Source of the DNA: Eukaryota sp. TZLM1-RC | Taxonomy: Eukaryota > Metamonada: BaSk clade | DNA: 64,000 bases | Assembly (NCBI GenBank): GCA_040285825.1 | Contig: JAUPSS010000004.1 | Location: forward strand, 5,835,658-5,899,657 | Direction: 5' to 3' | In this document: one piece after another, positions 1 to 9,285 of the stretch | Layout: every line of letters starts with the position of its first letter | Numbering within the stretch: position 1 is the first letter of the stretch | Notes under the pieces: generated by a model | Databases searched by the model: none | Told to the model about the DNA's origin: nothing | Seen by the model: only the letters and a program-made list of their open reading frames with translations | Program-made: the position numbers and the translations under genes

Positions 1-141
1 TTCTGTACAAGCGTCAGATTTGGTACTTACAACAAACGCTTTGAATCTCCGTTGCTCGCTCGGAGTGAGAAAACTCTTCCTACAAGGAAGGAGCTCCGAG
101 GAGTTGTCGGGGTATGTGTATAGTTCTGACACATCAACAAC

Positions 142-430
142 GTGGTTACCTCTCTCCGTATAAGGGAGGTGACTTCTTTTCTGGGAGGTGGGGCTCTCCT
201 CAGTGCGAAGTTCACTCTCCTTATTGAGGAGGTGGCTTTCTTTCTGAGAGCCAATGCTCTTCTCAGCGGAAAGCTCACTCTCCTTTGGAGGATTACTCTT
301 CCCGAAGGAAGGACTACTCTCCGCAAGTGGAGGATTACTCACCGAGGGCGGTGGACTGTTCTCCTTCAAAGAAGGGACATTACTCTTCCTCAGAGAGGAA
401 GGAGGGTTATCATTGTGGCTATTCAAGCCA
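142..430. repeat. Imperfect minisatellite of purine/pyrimidine runs
   Basis: Blocks of GGAGG-type purine runs alternate with CTCTCC-type pyrimidine runs. In the second half (about 288-405) they form loose 20-24 bp units close to GGAGGAYTACTCTYCC. Read on the + strand, the units give a monotonous Gly-Gly-Leu-Leu pattern, so the open frames here are probably a by-product of the repeat. Purine and pyrimidine blocks within a unit can pair as small hairpins. No gene is supported. Confidence 0.5.
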
Positions 431-439
431 TTAATTAAT

Positions 440-574
440 GATGCTCTATCCATATATGATAACAAAGAATAAGGAATAATTTATTAGAATTTCACCGGCC
501 CTTATAAAGGCCATCACTAGTGAACTATGTTATATCAATATAAATGTACTAGACTAATTGTCCACAGTACAACA
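440..574 (-). repeat. Short dispersed repeat, copy A (MITE-like)
   Basis: Read on the - strand, this block begins TGTTGTACTGTGGACAAT and contains the inverted motif GGCCYTTATAARGGCC next to CACTAGTGATGG. The same order of motifs, in about 123 bp, forms a clean insertion at 49651-49773. Copy A is slightly longer (about 135 bp) and abuts the broken 3' end of the Fanzor pseudogene at 575-2312. No target-site duplication is visible here, so either its flanks have decayed or it is part of the end of the Fanzor element. Confidence 0.6.
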
Positions 575-2312
575 CAGGACACTTTGCTGACGTGAAAGCT
601 TCATTAATCATCAAATCCATTTCTTTTCAGAAATTGAATCCATCCAATGCCTCGAGTAGGTCTCAGATGTTTCAAATTCTTGGAACCTGTTTTACCATAA
701 TCATTCATTAGTATTAAAGTGTCTTTTGGGTATCCAAACTGCTGAACAAGGTTTTTTAACAACCAACTTTCAGTCTTTTGCTTGTGAATAAAAGCTTGCA
801 TTTTATGAATGCTCCACAAGTCAAGACTGTAAAAGTCAATTGTCAAAAAAACTTGCCGAATTTTGGCAACCACAAAGTTGGAAAAATTTATAAAAGTTGC
901 TGAATTGGCAGCAAACGCGGATAATTCGGTGTTTGCATCTTTGATTGTCATTTCGTTAGACTCTATCATTTGGTTCCTGTCGTAATCCACTTCAGTATAC
1001 TTTGTCGGTCATCGTTTTTGTTTTTCATTGATCCTACTTTTCAGAGACGAGGACATCTGAGTCATTCTCAACCATTTGTACTTCTTGTCTTGATTCATCA
1101 CCCAACAATATCTTTGCTGTTCAGTTTCATGTTCAGGAACCATGGCTAATTCTTGATCCGTTTTTTTACTCCCAAAATACAGTAAATCACGTTTTCCAGG
1201 ATCACAAACAACAATTCGTTTGTCTCGTAAAGTATCAACATCAACATCATGAATATATAAATCAGAAATACTAGCCTTGTTGACTGGCTTACATTTCTGA
1301 CCTTGTAAATCCCGACGAAATTCTACTGCATTGTTAAATGCATCTGTGTGGATAATGTTGTTGAATTTATAAATCTTTTGATTGAACATTGGTTGGTTTA
1401 AATCGAAAATATTAGACCAAAAGTCAACTTGCTCAGGTGGCTTAAATCTATGAACTTGGTCTTGTGTAATGACCATTTTTAATCTTTGATCAGGCAACAA
1501 ATCGTCCATCAATGTTGGTCTAATAATTGTCCATATTGTTCTTGTACCAATAGGAAAATATCCAGGGCCTACAGTGGTTGAAACAGGAGAAATATGATAA
1601 GGTTTTTTCTCTCTACTGGAGATATATTGGGCAATTGTAATTGCTGGTTTTTAGAATATCTGATGATGTTTTTCAACAGCGTTGCAAGAAAATGTATATC
1701 CACTGGAAATATGTTATCAACTTAATTCTCGTCAGTGACCAAATTCTCAATTGGACAAGTAAATTGCTCAATATGACCTTCAATTATGTCTCGTAGTTCA
1801 TTATTTCTTATAGCATGTTGTTCACATAAATCGAAAAATTCATCATTCAGAAAGTCTGAAATATTTTCAGGATGATGAAACAAAAAATTCAAGCAATTTT
1901 TGTCATCAACTAAAAACAAGTTTTTGAATTGACGAAGCCTAAATCAATAAAGTGAAATAATTGTAGATAATGGCGTTGAGTATCCACCCAGCTTGTGCAT
2001 TTCTGCTAACACAACTTCTACATCTGGTTTGTCAAAATAAACATTAATAACTCGATTAATATGTTTTTCATAATCTAATTTCAAATTATTCTCAAAAATG
2101 ACAAACATTGCTAGAGTGACAAACTCAGGTGGTCTACTGAAGCCATCAGTTGGAAATCGTGGAAACTGTTCAGGACTGTGTCTTAGGTGATCAAGATAAC
2201 TCAATGTTTTGTTTAACTTTTGTTGCTCAAAGGTAGTTCTTAAAGTATAAACTCCTTCACTATAAAGAAAGCCTTCAAAATCCTTTTGGAATGCACTTTT
2301 TGGTTTTGCCAT
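575..2312 (-). pseudogene. Decayed Fanzor1-type RNA-guided nuclease (TnpB homologue)
   Basis: Four - strand open pieces (2312-1944, 1919-1722, about 1610-1009, 990-604) join into one protein once nonsense codons at 1944, 1722 and 1009 and a frameshift near 1570-1620 are allowed for. Fanzor landmarks appear in the right order. There is a FNNIIHTDAFNNAVEF block, then the RuvC-I motif VVCDPGKRDLL with its catalytic Asp, then a helical region. Next comes the RuvC-II-like stretch ending LRPTRGIGW, and after another frameshift INEAFTSAKCP, which fits the Glu plus TS-x-x-C start of the zinc finger. The rest of the zinc finger and the DRD motif are missing, replaced by repeat copy A. It is a different lineage from the intact Fanzor at 15912-17867 (DPG rather than DLG motif). 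The family call is by motif recognition; that it is dead is clear from the breaks. Confidence 0.72.
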
Positions 2313-2966
2313 TTTTTGCTCATAATACTCAGCTGAAATAGAACGAATTCTGGCGCTTGTTAATTTTAGTATAAATTACATTGACATCTTCAGAGAGTTG
2401 CATCTAGTTGCTATGTGTTGGGAGAGATGAGTTATTTAGATGTTCATTTATAAGTTTTTCAATAAATAAATATTCTTAAAATATATCTTTGACATTATAT
2501 TAAGCAAGAAAATAATTTCATTCAACAGTTTTTGAAGGTCGAGGGTCATGACAACTAATATTTCTGTTATGGGGTCATGACAAATTACAGTTTCTATGTC
2601 TGAAATCCTTAGACATCCCTAAAAATCTCAATAAAGAATTCTAAAGAATTTGTTGTTTCGTATTAGAGATGTTAAGTGTGTTGGAGGACACGATGGACAA
2701 TATAACTTTGTATTATACTAAGGTCTTTAAGATGTAGACCTTTTTTTAACTGCACAATTATTGTTCTGATAGGGAATATGAAATCATGAAATACACAACT
2801 AAATCTCCACATCCTCAAAATCTGCTTCCCCTACATCAAAACAATTAATTGCGAAAGATTCAGAAAATTTCCCAAAAGAAGATAGTGAATCAGAAATCAG
2901 TTTTACCATTCCCTTAAAAATATAAACTTTTCAAACCTATTTGTTTTTATTGATTTCAAATACTGT
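2313..2966. other. Intergenic AT-rich stretch
   Basis: No convincing coding frame on either strand. A short direct repeat, GGTCATGACAA, occurs twice near 2535-2585. The stretch separates the Fanzor pseudogene from a LINE relic and is probably eroded transposon DNA. Confidence 0.4.
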
Positions 2967-4500
2967 CTAATATTCAATATCCTCCAAACAAGCATCACTA
3001 TTACTAACCCTATTCACAGCATTTCGTTCATATTCAATACTAATTGCTAAAAGAGCTTTAGAATTCATTGTTGGAATAGACTTGAAAATGCAAAAAACAA
3101 TTCTATTTAAACAGAAAGTGGATTTCAATTTTTACGATATCTATTTTTGCATAACTGTCTTGAAATTTTCATAAAAGTGTAAATTTGAAGGTCCAATATT
3201 GCCAACAAGAGAAATTGCAAACGACAAAAACTGATAGTTCATATGTTCGACTCTACCTAATTGTGCCAATGGTTCTTCATATTTTTTATTTTCTTTTTTT
3301 TCGGCGTTAGAGAGTGGCGAATCAGCAGAATGCACACATCCACTGACACAACATCTACAATGTGGAGCACACCATCGAGCCCTGGAGCTAGTAAATTTGC
3401 CCTTCTTTTACCAAAGAAATAGTCCGTTTGATCTGGAGATAGCTTACGTAGTAACGGTTCAATAAATGCCTCTATATTGACACTTTTACACGTAGCATAT
3501 AATTGAGCACGAACTGAATCATAAACAATTGAGCGATAAGTTATAAAATATTTGCAGTTGAAAATACGGGAAAGTGTAACCACATTTTTGCAGCGACAAA
3601 TTAAATCATTTGGTAACAAACAAGGCCATAAGAAACATAGCATTCTCATAGCAGTGTTCCATTGATTATCTATAAGTAGATGGCCATAAATGTTGGGAAC
3701 TTGGGAGATTAGGCAACTTGAGTAACTATCTTCAAGGTCAATCAAAAAGTTCGCAAAAACGAGATTCTCTTCTTTAGCCAAGCTAAGACGTACAATATAA
3801 TCCAAGTTTTGTAAAAAAAAGTTTTGTAAAACCCTAAAAATTTGTTTTTGTAATTTTGCAAAAGTCAGTGGTAAGGAGGGCAAGCTTCACCCATATCGGA
3901 TGGAAAACATTTAGACCAGATATTTGGTGAAAGAGAATCAAGTTCCTGTTGCAAAGAAATAAGATGAGAACTGCCACAGTTTTCAATGATATTAAATAGA
4001 AATAATAGAAAATACTTCTAGACTTATACTTTATATACTTATAGAAAACAAATATTTCTTGAACATTCTGAGGAAGAACTGAATCCAGATATCACTGGGC
4101 AAATCATCTTATTCAAATTGAAGTTGATTTAAATAAAAATTTGATTCACCAATAATCAGATGAACCTCATAAGGGAACCTTTGGAAAATAAATTTTTTTC
4201 TACCTCCCAAAAATGCTGCTTTACACAAAATTGAAGATTTAGTGAAACCAATTTCACCCAAATTAGCAGAACAAGATACATGACTTCGAATCAAAGATTT
4301 CTTTAAAATATAAAATTTGATGTGTTTTCCAATGTCGCAATCAGCAATAAAAGTAAGATCCTGGTCAATATTCTCCAATAAATTGTTCAACTGGGAATAA
4401 ATTTTATCCAAATTACCAAGCCCACATCTAAGAAACTTAAAAGCTTGTTGGTCATCAGTGATAAAAGGAATCTGAGCACCAAATCTAGATGTAGACCTGA
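2967..4500 (-). pseudogene. LINE relic, family 2 (RT C-terminal part and REL endonuclease)
   Basis: Broken - strand frames match, in order, the family-2 LINE pieces at 38.4-43.4 kb. First there is an RT-distal block around 4490-4110 (GAQIPFI-type start). Then come a C-x-C...C...H-type finger with the ITYRS block (about 3620-3500), a restriction-like endonuclease core (KRRANLLAPGLDG, then VDVVSVDVC, then KKYEEPL further on), and a C-terminal block ending CLEDIEY. The stop is at 2967-2969. Several frameshifts and stops show that it is dead. The 5' portion is absent, as in a 5'-truncated LINE. Confidence 0.7.
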
Positions 4501-5541
4501 TAGTAAGATAATATCTTATAATATACAGTGACTGGCTGTAGTGACCAGTTATGTTTCTGATAATCTACAGTGATCTTTACGCTCCATATTATCACCTATT
4601 CACCAAATTTATTCTGTTGAATAAGAAATTGGAAGAAAAAGTAATGGGATATAGAACTTTATTACCTACATCCTTATGATATTGGTTTTGTTTAATTGTA
4701 ACTATCTAGTTTTTATAAGGTCATTAACATTTGATTTTGCATCATTAGTTTAACGTTTTCTTCTATGAAGTATTCCATAAAATTGAAATTAAAACTTATT
4801 CTCCAATAATGGAACGAATATGTATGTTCCTTTAAATACGGTGGTGATAGAATTTAAGTAGTGAATTGGGCGATTGGTAATGAACTTGAAGAGTCCGTTT
4901 GTTATTGTAATTTCTACCATTGTTTCAAATCCCAACTGATTGCAGATACAGTGCGCTCACTGAATGAAACAGGCAAGAGTTGAGGAAGATAAGTGAAGCT
5001 TCACGAACACCGTCATGGCCAAATATGAGAACAAGAAACGAAAAAAAGAGAGACAACTGGTACAAACAGCCCTGTACATGAGATTTTTTGAGCACTAGTT
5101 ACATCATAAAGAACATTCAGCTGATCTGGTTGAACAACTCACTTTGAGCTGCAATTTTATTTTTTAAGAGTGTAATTTTAGTAATAAAAAGTACATTTTA
5201 GACGTACTATTAATCAAATTTGTAAGACGTTCATCATTCATCTGTAAGTCAATTCCAATGATTGGTTTACGTTCAAAAGTTCTAGACAGTTTTTCTTGAT
5301 TAAGTGTCTCTGTTCAGATAGTCTTGTATGTTTTTAGTGTTTTTCCACAATAAAGGTATCAAAATCAACTATTGCTCAAAATAGAAGTAACCATCAGAAG
5401 AACACAATCAGATCCTTTAGTGTCGTTGACACGAAGGGATCTAAAGATTTAAGAAATTCAACTACAGAATTTGAAATAATTTCAAAATATTTCTGTGAAT
5501 TATGTAAATTTATTTAAAAAACAAAAGACTGAGGTGACAAT
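4501..5541. other. Intergenic, no gene seen
   Basis: About 1 kb of AT-rich DNA downstream of UFL1 with no open frame of note. A small palindrome (ACTGGCTGTAGTGACCAGT) lies near 4531-4550. Nothing else can be assigned. Confidence 0.4.
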
Positions 5542-7566
5542 TTATTGGCTGACAATTACAAAATTTGAATACACTTCACAAATTTCACTTTTCAAACAAT
5601 CAATTTCTGATTGATCAGGTTTGGTTTTGGAGGTCAAATAACTGGTAATTCTGCTACACAAACCCTTAAAGTTGGAAATATTAAAGTAGTTTTCCAATAA
5701 TTCAGATGTCCTGGGAATTGATTTTGGCGGAACTGCAATAACAATGGGGAACTCTGATTCAATAGAAGACAATAAACTTTCAAGTAGTAAGTGAAACATT
5801 TCTGGAGGTGAATTAGCCTTCTTGAAAGCATTCTGAAGATCGATCTTTTTTGACCGAATACATTTATTTTGATCTTCTTTTTTGACATTTTTGAGACAAA
5901 GTCCAAAATTAGAGCACACTTCTGGTAATATTCCAAAAACACCAGCTAAATCATTACTTTGAACTGCTCTGATCAGCATATCAATAGGCAAACATGTATC
6001 TTTTGGAGATACATCAGTTAAGAAATTAATTGATTGACCTAGATTGACCTCATCAAATTTGATTGGTGGGAGGGGAAGCTCTGATTCGAATCTTGAAAAC
6101 GTATCAACAAGAACTTTTACCAATTGGCACAGAAAATTACACCTAGTTTTTACAAAATGGGCAGTAAATAGATCAATGATAGAACCTAAATAATCTTCTG
6201 AAAAAATGGCTTTGAATTGGTTGAGAGAGGCCAAATAAACATCAATTTCAGTATAGAGATCAAAAAAGCGAACTTCAAGAGAAGTCAATTGACTCTGGAA
6301 AGCTTCACGTGACGGTACAAGTAGTTTCTGAATCATTTGCTTAACTAAATCCTCAATTTTAGGCTCTAAAAAGGTATAAATAACTTCTGACTGGGAAAAT
6401 TCATTTGGTAATAATGAATTGAGATCGGTCAAGGAAATTCCTGGTGGTTTTTGACCTAAAGAAGGACTGTTGTTGAGTTGTTTCGACTTCTTGCCTTTTT
6501 TAGACTTTTTGTTTGGTTTTTGATCAGATTTTCCAGAGAAATCTAAAGAAAAAACATAATTTTGAACCTTGGGTTCTAAAAAGTCTTCTATTTTCTTCAT
6601 TATTGACTCATAAAATGACCTAGACATAAACAAACTACTGGAAACCAGCAAATACTGTTGTGACATCTCTCCCAAATCGCTCAATAACTCACCACTTACC
6701 AATGCCATCACATCATCATTGAACGGCAAGTAATCAATCAGATCAATCATTTCGGTTTCCGGTTCTAAACCAAATAATGACAACAAGAATTCGTAATAAG
6801 TGTTTGTAATAAAGCAATTTAGAAACTTTTTCCCCTCAATTTCAGAAAATTTAAGGCATTTTGATTTAGATTCAAACAAATAGAAACCTTCTCGTTGAAT
6901 CTTGTTGACTTCTTCCGACTTTTGCTGATTAATTACTGAATCAGGGACATATGAAACTTGGTTTCCATCAAAATTGATTGATCCTTTGACTTCTTCGCCT
7001 ATACGATCAATGACTTGTGACACTAGTTGACGTGGCAATCTGTCTTCATCAAGTAGGTCAAAAACATTGACTTCTGAAGACTGCTGACTCAGCACTGCTT
7101 TCACATCATCACAAACACCCGAAACAAGCCAATTGGACCAGATATAGTGGCCACAAACCAAACATTGAGAGAAAAGTTGAGAATAATTGCTGAACTGGTT
7201 CATTAATTGTTCAAGAGGCAACAGGTGTTCTTTGGCAATGTCGACAAGGTTAACAAAGCCTTGGTTATTTAGAGCAAGAAATAGCTGGTCAAAGAATGCA
7301 CTCCAATAGGAGGAATGGGTTAGCGTTCCTCTGAAAAGGGAGTAATCTGACTTGGAAAAGTGGGTTGAAATTGATGTGGAAATTGTGTCTGTGGGAAGGT
7401 TACAGTGAGCAGCAATGTCAAGAACTGAAGCTCTACCAGAATGTTCCATGAGAAAGGTTTTGATAGTAGAAACAAGACCTGAACCAGTAAAATAATGTGT
7501 ACCACAAAGAGAAGTGATTAGAGAAACATGTCCTTGTTGCTGAAGAGTTGATAAAAGGGACTCCAT
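5542..7566 (-). CDS. UFL1: E3 UFM1-protein ligase 1 homologue
   Basis: A 674-residue uninterrupted frame starting at an ATG (AAATGGAG context). UFL1 is the scaffold-type E3 that transfers UFM1 from UFC1 to targets such as ribosomal protein uL24 at the ER. The N-terminal half consists of repeated winged-helix-like segments (VNLVDIAKEHLLPLEQLM resembles the family's second such repeat). A Lys-rich linker (about residues 343-362, NKKSKKGKKSKQ) sits where animal and plant UFL1 have their basic linker, and an all-helical C-terminal half follows. It is shorter than the human protein (794 aa). No intron is needed. The stop overlaps an AATAAA signal (CCAATAAATTG). The identification rests on architecture and scattered similarity rather than a catalytic motif, since UFL1 has none. 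Confidence 0.75.
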   Translation of the reverse strand: MESLLSTLQQQGHVSLITSLCGTHYFTGSGLVSTIKTFLMEHSGRASVLDIAAHCNLPTDTISTSISTHFSKSDYSLFRGTLTHSSYWSAFFDQLFLALNNQGFVNLVDIAKEHLLPLEQLMNQFSNYSQLFSQCLVCGHYIWSNWLVSGVCDDVKAVLSQQSSEVNVFDLLDEDRLPRQLVSQVIDRIGEEVKGSINFDGNQVSYVPDSVINQQKSEEVNKIQREGFYLFESKSKCLKFSEIEGKKFLNCFITNTYYEFLLSLFGLEPETEMIDLIDYLPFNDDVMALVSGELLSDLGEMSQQYLLVSSSLFMSRSFYESIMKKIEDFLEPKVQNYVFSLDFSGKSDQKPNKKSKKGKKSKQLNNSPSLGQKPPGISLTDLNSLLPNEFSQSEVIYTFLEPKIEDLVKQMIQKLLVPSREAFQSQLTSLEVRFFDLYTEIDVYLASLNQFKAIFSEDYLGSIIDLFTAHFVKTRCNFLCQLVKVLVDTFSRFESELPLPPIKFDEVNLGQSINFLTDVSPKDTCLPIDMLIRAVQSNDLAGVFGILPEVCSNFGLCLKNVKKEDQNKCIRSKKIDLQNAFKKANSPPEMFHLLLESLLSSIESEFPIVIAVPPKSIPRTSELLENYFNISNFKGLCSRITSYLTSKTKPDQSEIDCLKSEICEVYSNFVIVSQ

Positions 7567-8145
7567 TTGCTACAGATGATGTCTATAACAATGAAATAAG
7601 TGTCCTTTTTACACCAATGCTGAATGGACTGAGTTTTTGAGAAAATTTTCTCCTTGATATCTTTTTCTTTGAACCTTTGTCAACCTTGGCTCTCTGTAGG
7701 TATTCCGGTCTTTCTCCACCTTTTACATGTGCTTCCATCACTGCCAACTTATTCAGCGAAGCATTTCGATCTCTATTCTACAAACCTTCGCATGAGTTAC
7801 ACATGGTAAGCCCGTGACGAATAGACATCTCATGTCTCTTCCATGGCCTAGGATTTTGCACCATCGGAATGTTTAAACTGTTTTCTCAGCTTTCTTTCTT
7901 TCTTATGTGAATAATGAAAGAATCCAAAAAGATCCTTTTGATACTCCTTGTAGATGTTGTTAAATAAATGTTGTTTTATAGATGTTGTTTTATTCAGTGG
8001 AGGAAATTCCCATATGTACACGATCAATTTTCGTGCGGAATAATTACAAAAACTATCTACTACACAGATACTGAGGCCTTTCATTACCACTCATTCTGGC
8101 ATTTTAACCAAAACAGAATTATTTACAATATCGTTCATTAATAGC
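7567..8145. other. Upstream region of UFL1, no gene seen
   Basis: AT-rich DNA upstream of UFL1. Only short open frames without recognisable content occur here (for example 7848-8090, -). Confidence 0.4.
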
Positions 8146-8153
8146 CTGAATCA

Positions 8154-8821
8154 AGGGATAAACTACGAACTGAACTACGAACTAGTCTAGTCCGTAGTTC
8201 GTTCGTTCATTTTTTTTCTAGTCTGTAGTCTAGTCCGTAGTTGGTTCAAGTACACCTAGTGCAGTCCGTAGTTCGTCCGTTTATACTTATATAGAATCAG
8301 GACGTCAATAAATCTTCTGTTTATATAAATATACATGAGTACATTCAGCACTGTTGCATTCTCATAGTGTTTTACATCTTTCAACCTAATGACTTCTCAT
8401 CCTCCCAAAAAACCTAATGTTGATGAGCCTAAAGTTGATCTGGTCCCTCTGTCTCCACGCCAAACTTGGATTGGTCATCAACTCTTCTCTAAGGATAAAA
8501 ACCAAAACCGCATTTGTATCAATTGTAGTAACAAGAGTTCACAAAACGTTTATGAGTTTTTCTGTAGAACATGAATTAATTTATGTATGTTGTCCAGATT
8601 TAGTGAGGTTTGTTTTTCACAAAATAAAGGTCTTTTCTTATGTTGAATATGTAAAATATGTGCTTTAGAATGTGTTTCTCTTTTAGTTTCCTAACTAAGT
8701 GAACTAAGGACTAGAGATTAATTCGTTCGTTTCTCGTCCGTTGATTGGCTAGTCTAGTCCGTAGTTCGTTTGAACGGACTAGTACGTAGTCCAATTAGTC
8801 CGGACGATGCCCATCTCTAGT
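8154..8821 (+). mobile_element. Internally deleted hAT element with 8-bp target duplication
   Basis: The 668-bp segment is flanked by a perfect 8-bp direct repeat, CTGAATCA (8146-8153 and 8822-8829), the usual hAT target duplication length. Both ends carry several copies, in opposite orientations, of a subterminal motif close to CTAGTCCGTAGTTCG, as expected for transposase-binding repeats. The outermost ends match only weakly as inverted repeats. The interior holds a 61-codon frame (8389-8574) that looks like the start of a BED-finger transposase. The rest of the transposase is missing, so the element cannot move by itself. Confidence 0.65.
8389..8574 (+). pseudogene. BED-finger fragment of a hAT transposase
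   Basis: 61 residues from an ATG: a Pro-rich leader, then TWIGHQLFSKDKNQNRICIN with CINC. The order W, then an aromatic, then C-x2-C matches the N-terminal BED zinc finger of hAT transposases. The frame stops before the His/Cys second half and there is no catalytic domain. It lies inside the 8154-8821 element, which independently looks like hAT. Confidence 0.5.
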
Positions 8822-8827
8822 CTGAAT

Positions 8828-8892
8828 CAGAGAAATAATTAATCAAGAGAAATAATTACTCAAGAAAAATAATTAATCAAGAGAAATAATTT
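8828..8892. repeat. 17-bp tandem repeat, about four units
   Basis: Four consecutive units close to TCAAGAGAAATAATTAA, directly after the right target duplication of the hAT element. Units differ by one or two bases. Confidence 0.7.
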
Positions 8893-9054
8893 CTGTTTCG
8901 TACTGAGGTTGAATGATTTGAGGAAAATGTCAGATGAGTTATGAGTCTCTATTACTATGATTGATCAAACTTTATATCGATTCATTGCAAGTTTCATTTT
9001 GTTGACAAACTGAAATTGGGAAATTTACAAGATTCGGATGATAGGTCGAACTCA

Positions 9055-9240
9055 ATTTTGATAGATTAGATTTTAATAGATTACCACGGTTTTTCAATCG
9101 AATAAGAGAAGCTTTAGCTAGACAGCAAGCAGATCTAGATTTTGTAGAGGAAATCTTGGTTCAATGATAGTCGTCCCATTAGTTATGAGTTAATTTAATT
9201 AAGTGTGCATGTTCAATAAATATTATTTTGAGTTCAACAA
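9055..9240 (+). mobile_element. 3' end of a family-1 LINE
   Basis: Carries the family-1 C-terminal coding end (RLPRFFNRIREALARQQADLDFVEEI type) and the conserved 3' UTR (GTCCCATTAGTTATGA, then GTGTGCATGTTCAATAAATATT). It is truncated 5' at about 9055, as usual for target-primed insertions. It ends about 45 bp before the start codon of the 1442-residue gene, so LINE 3' UTR sequence makes up much of that gene's upstream region. Confidence 0.75.
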
Positions 9241-9285
9241 AACAATAAGAAAGAAATTAAATTTTGCAAAGATATTTCTTGCTTC

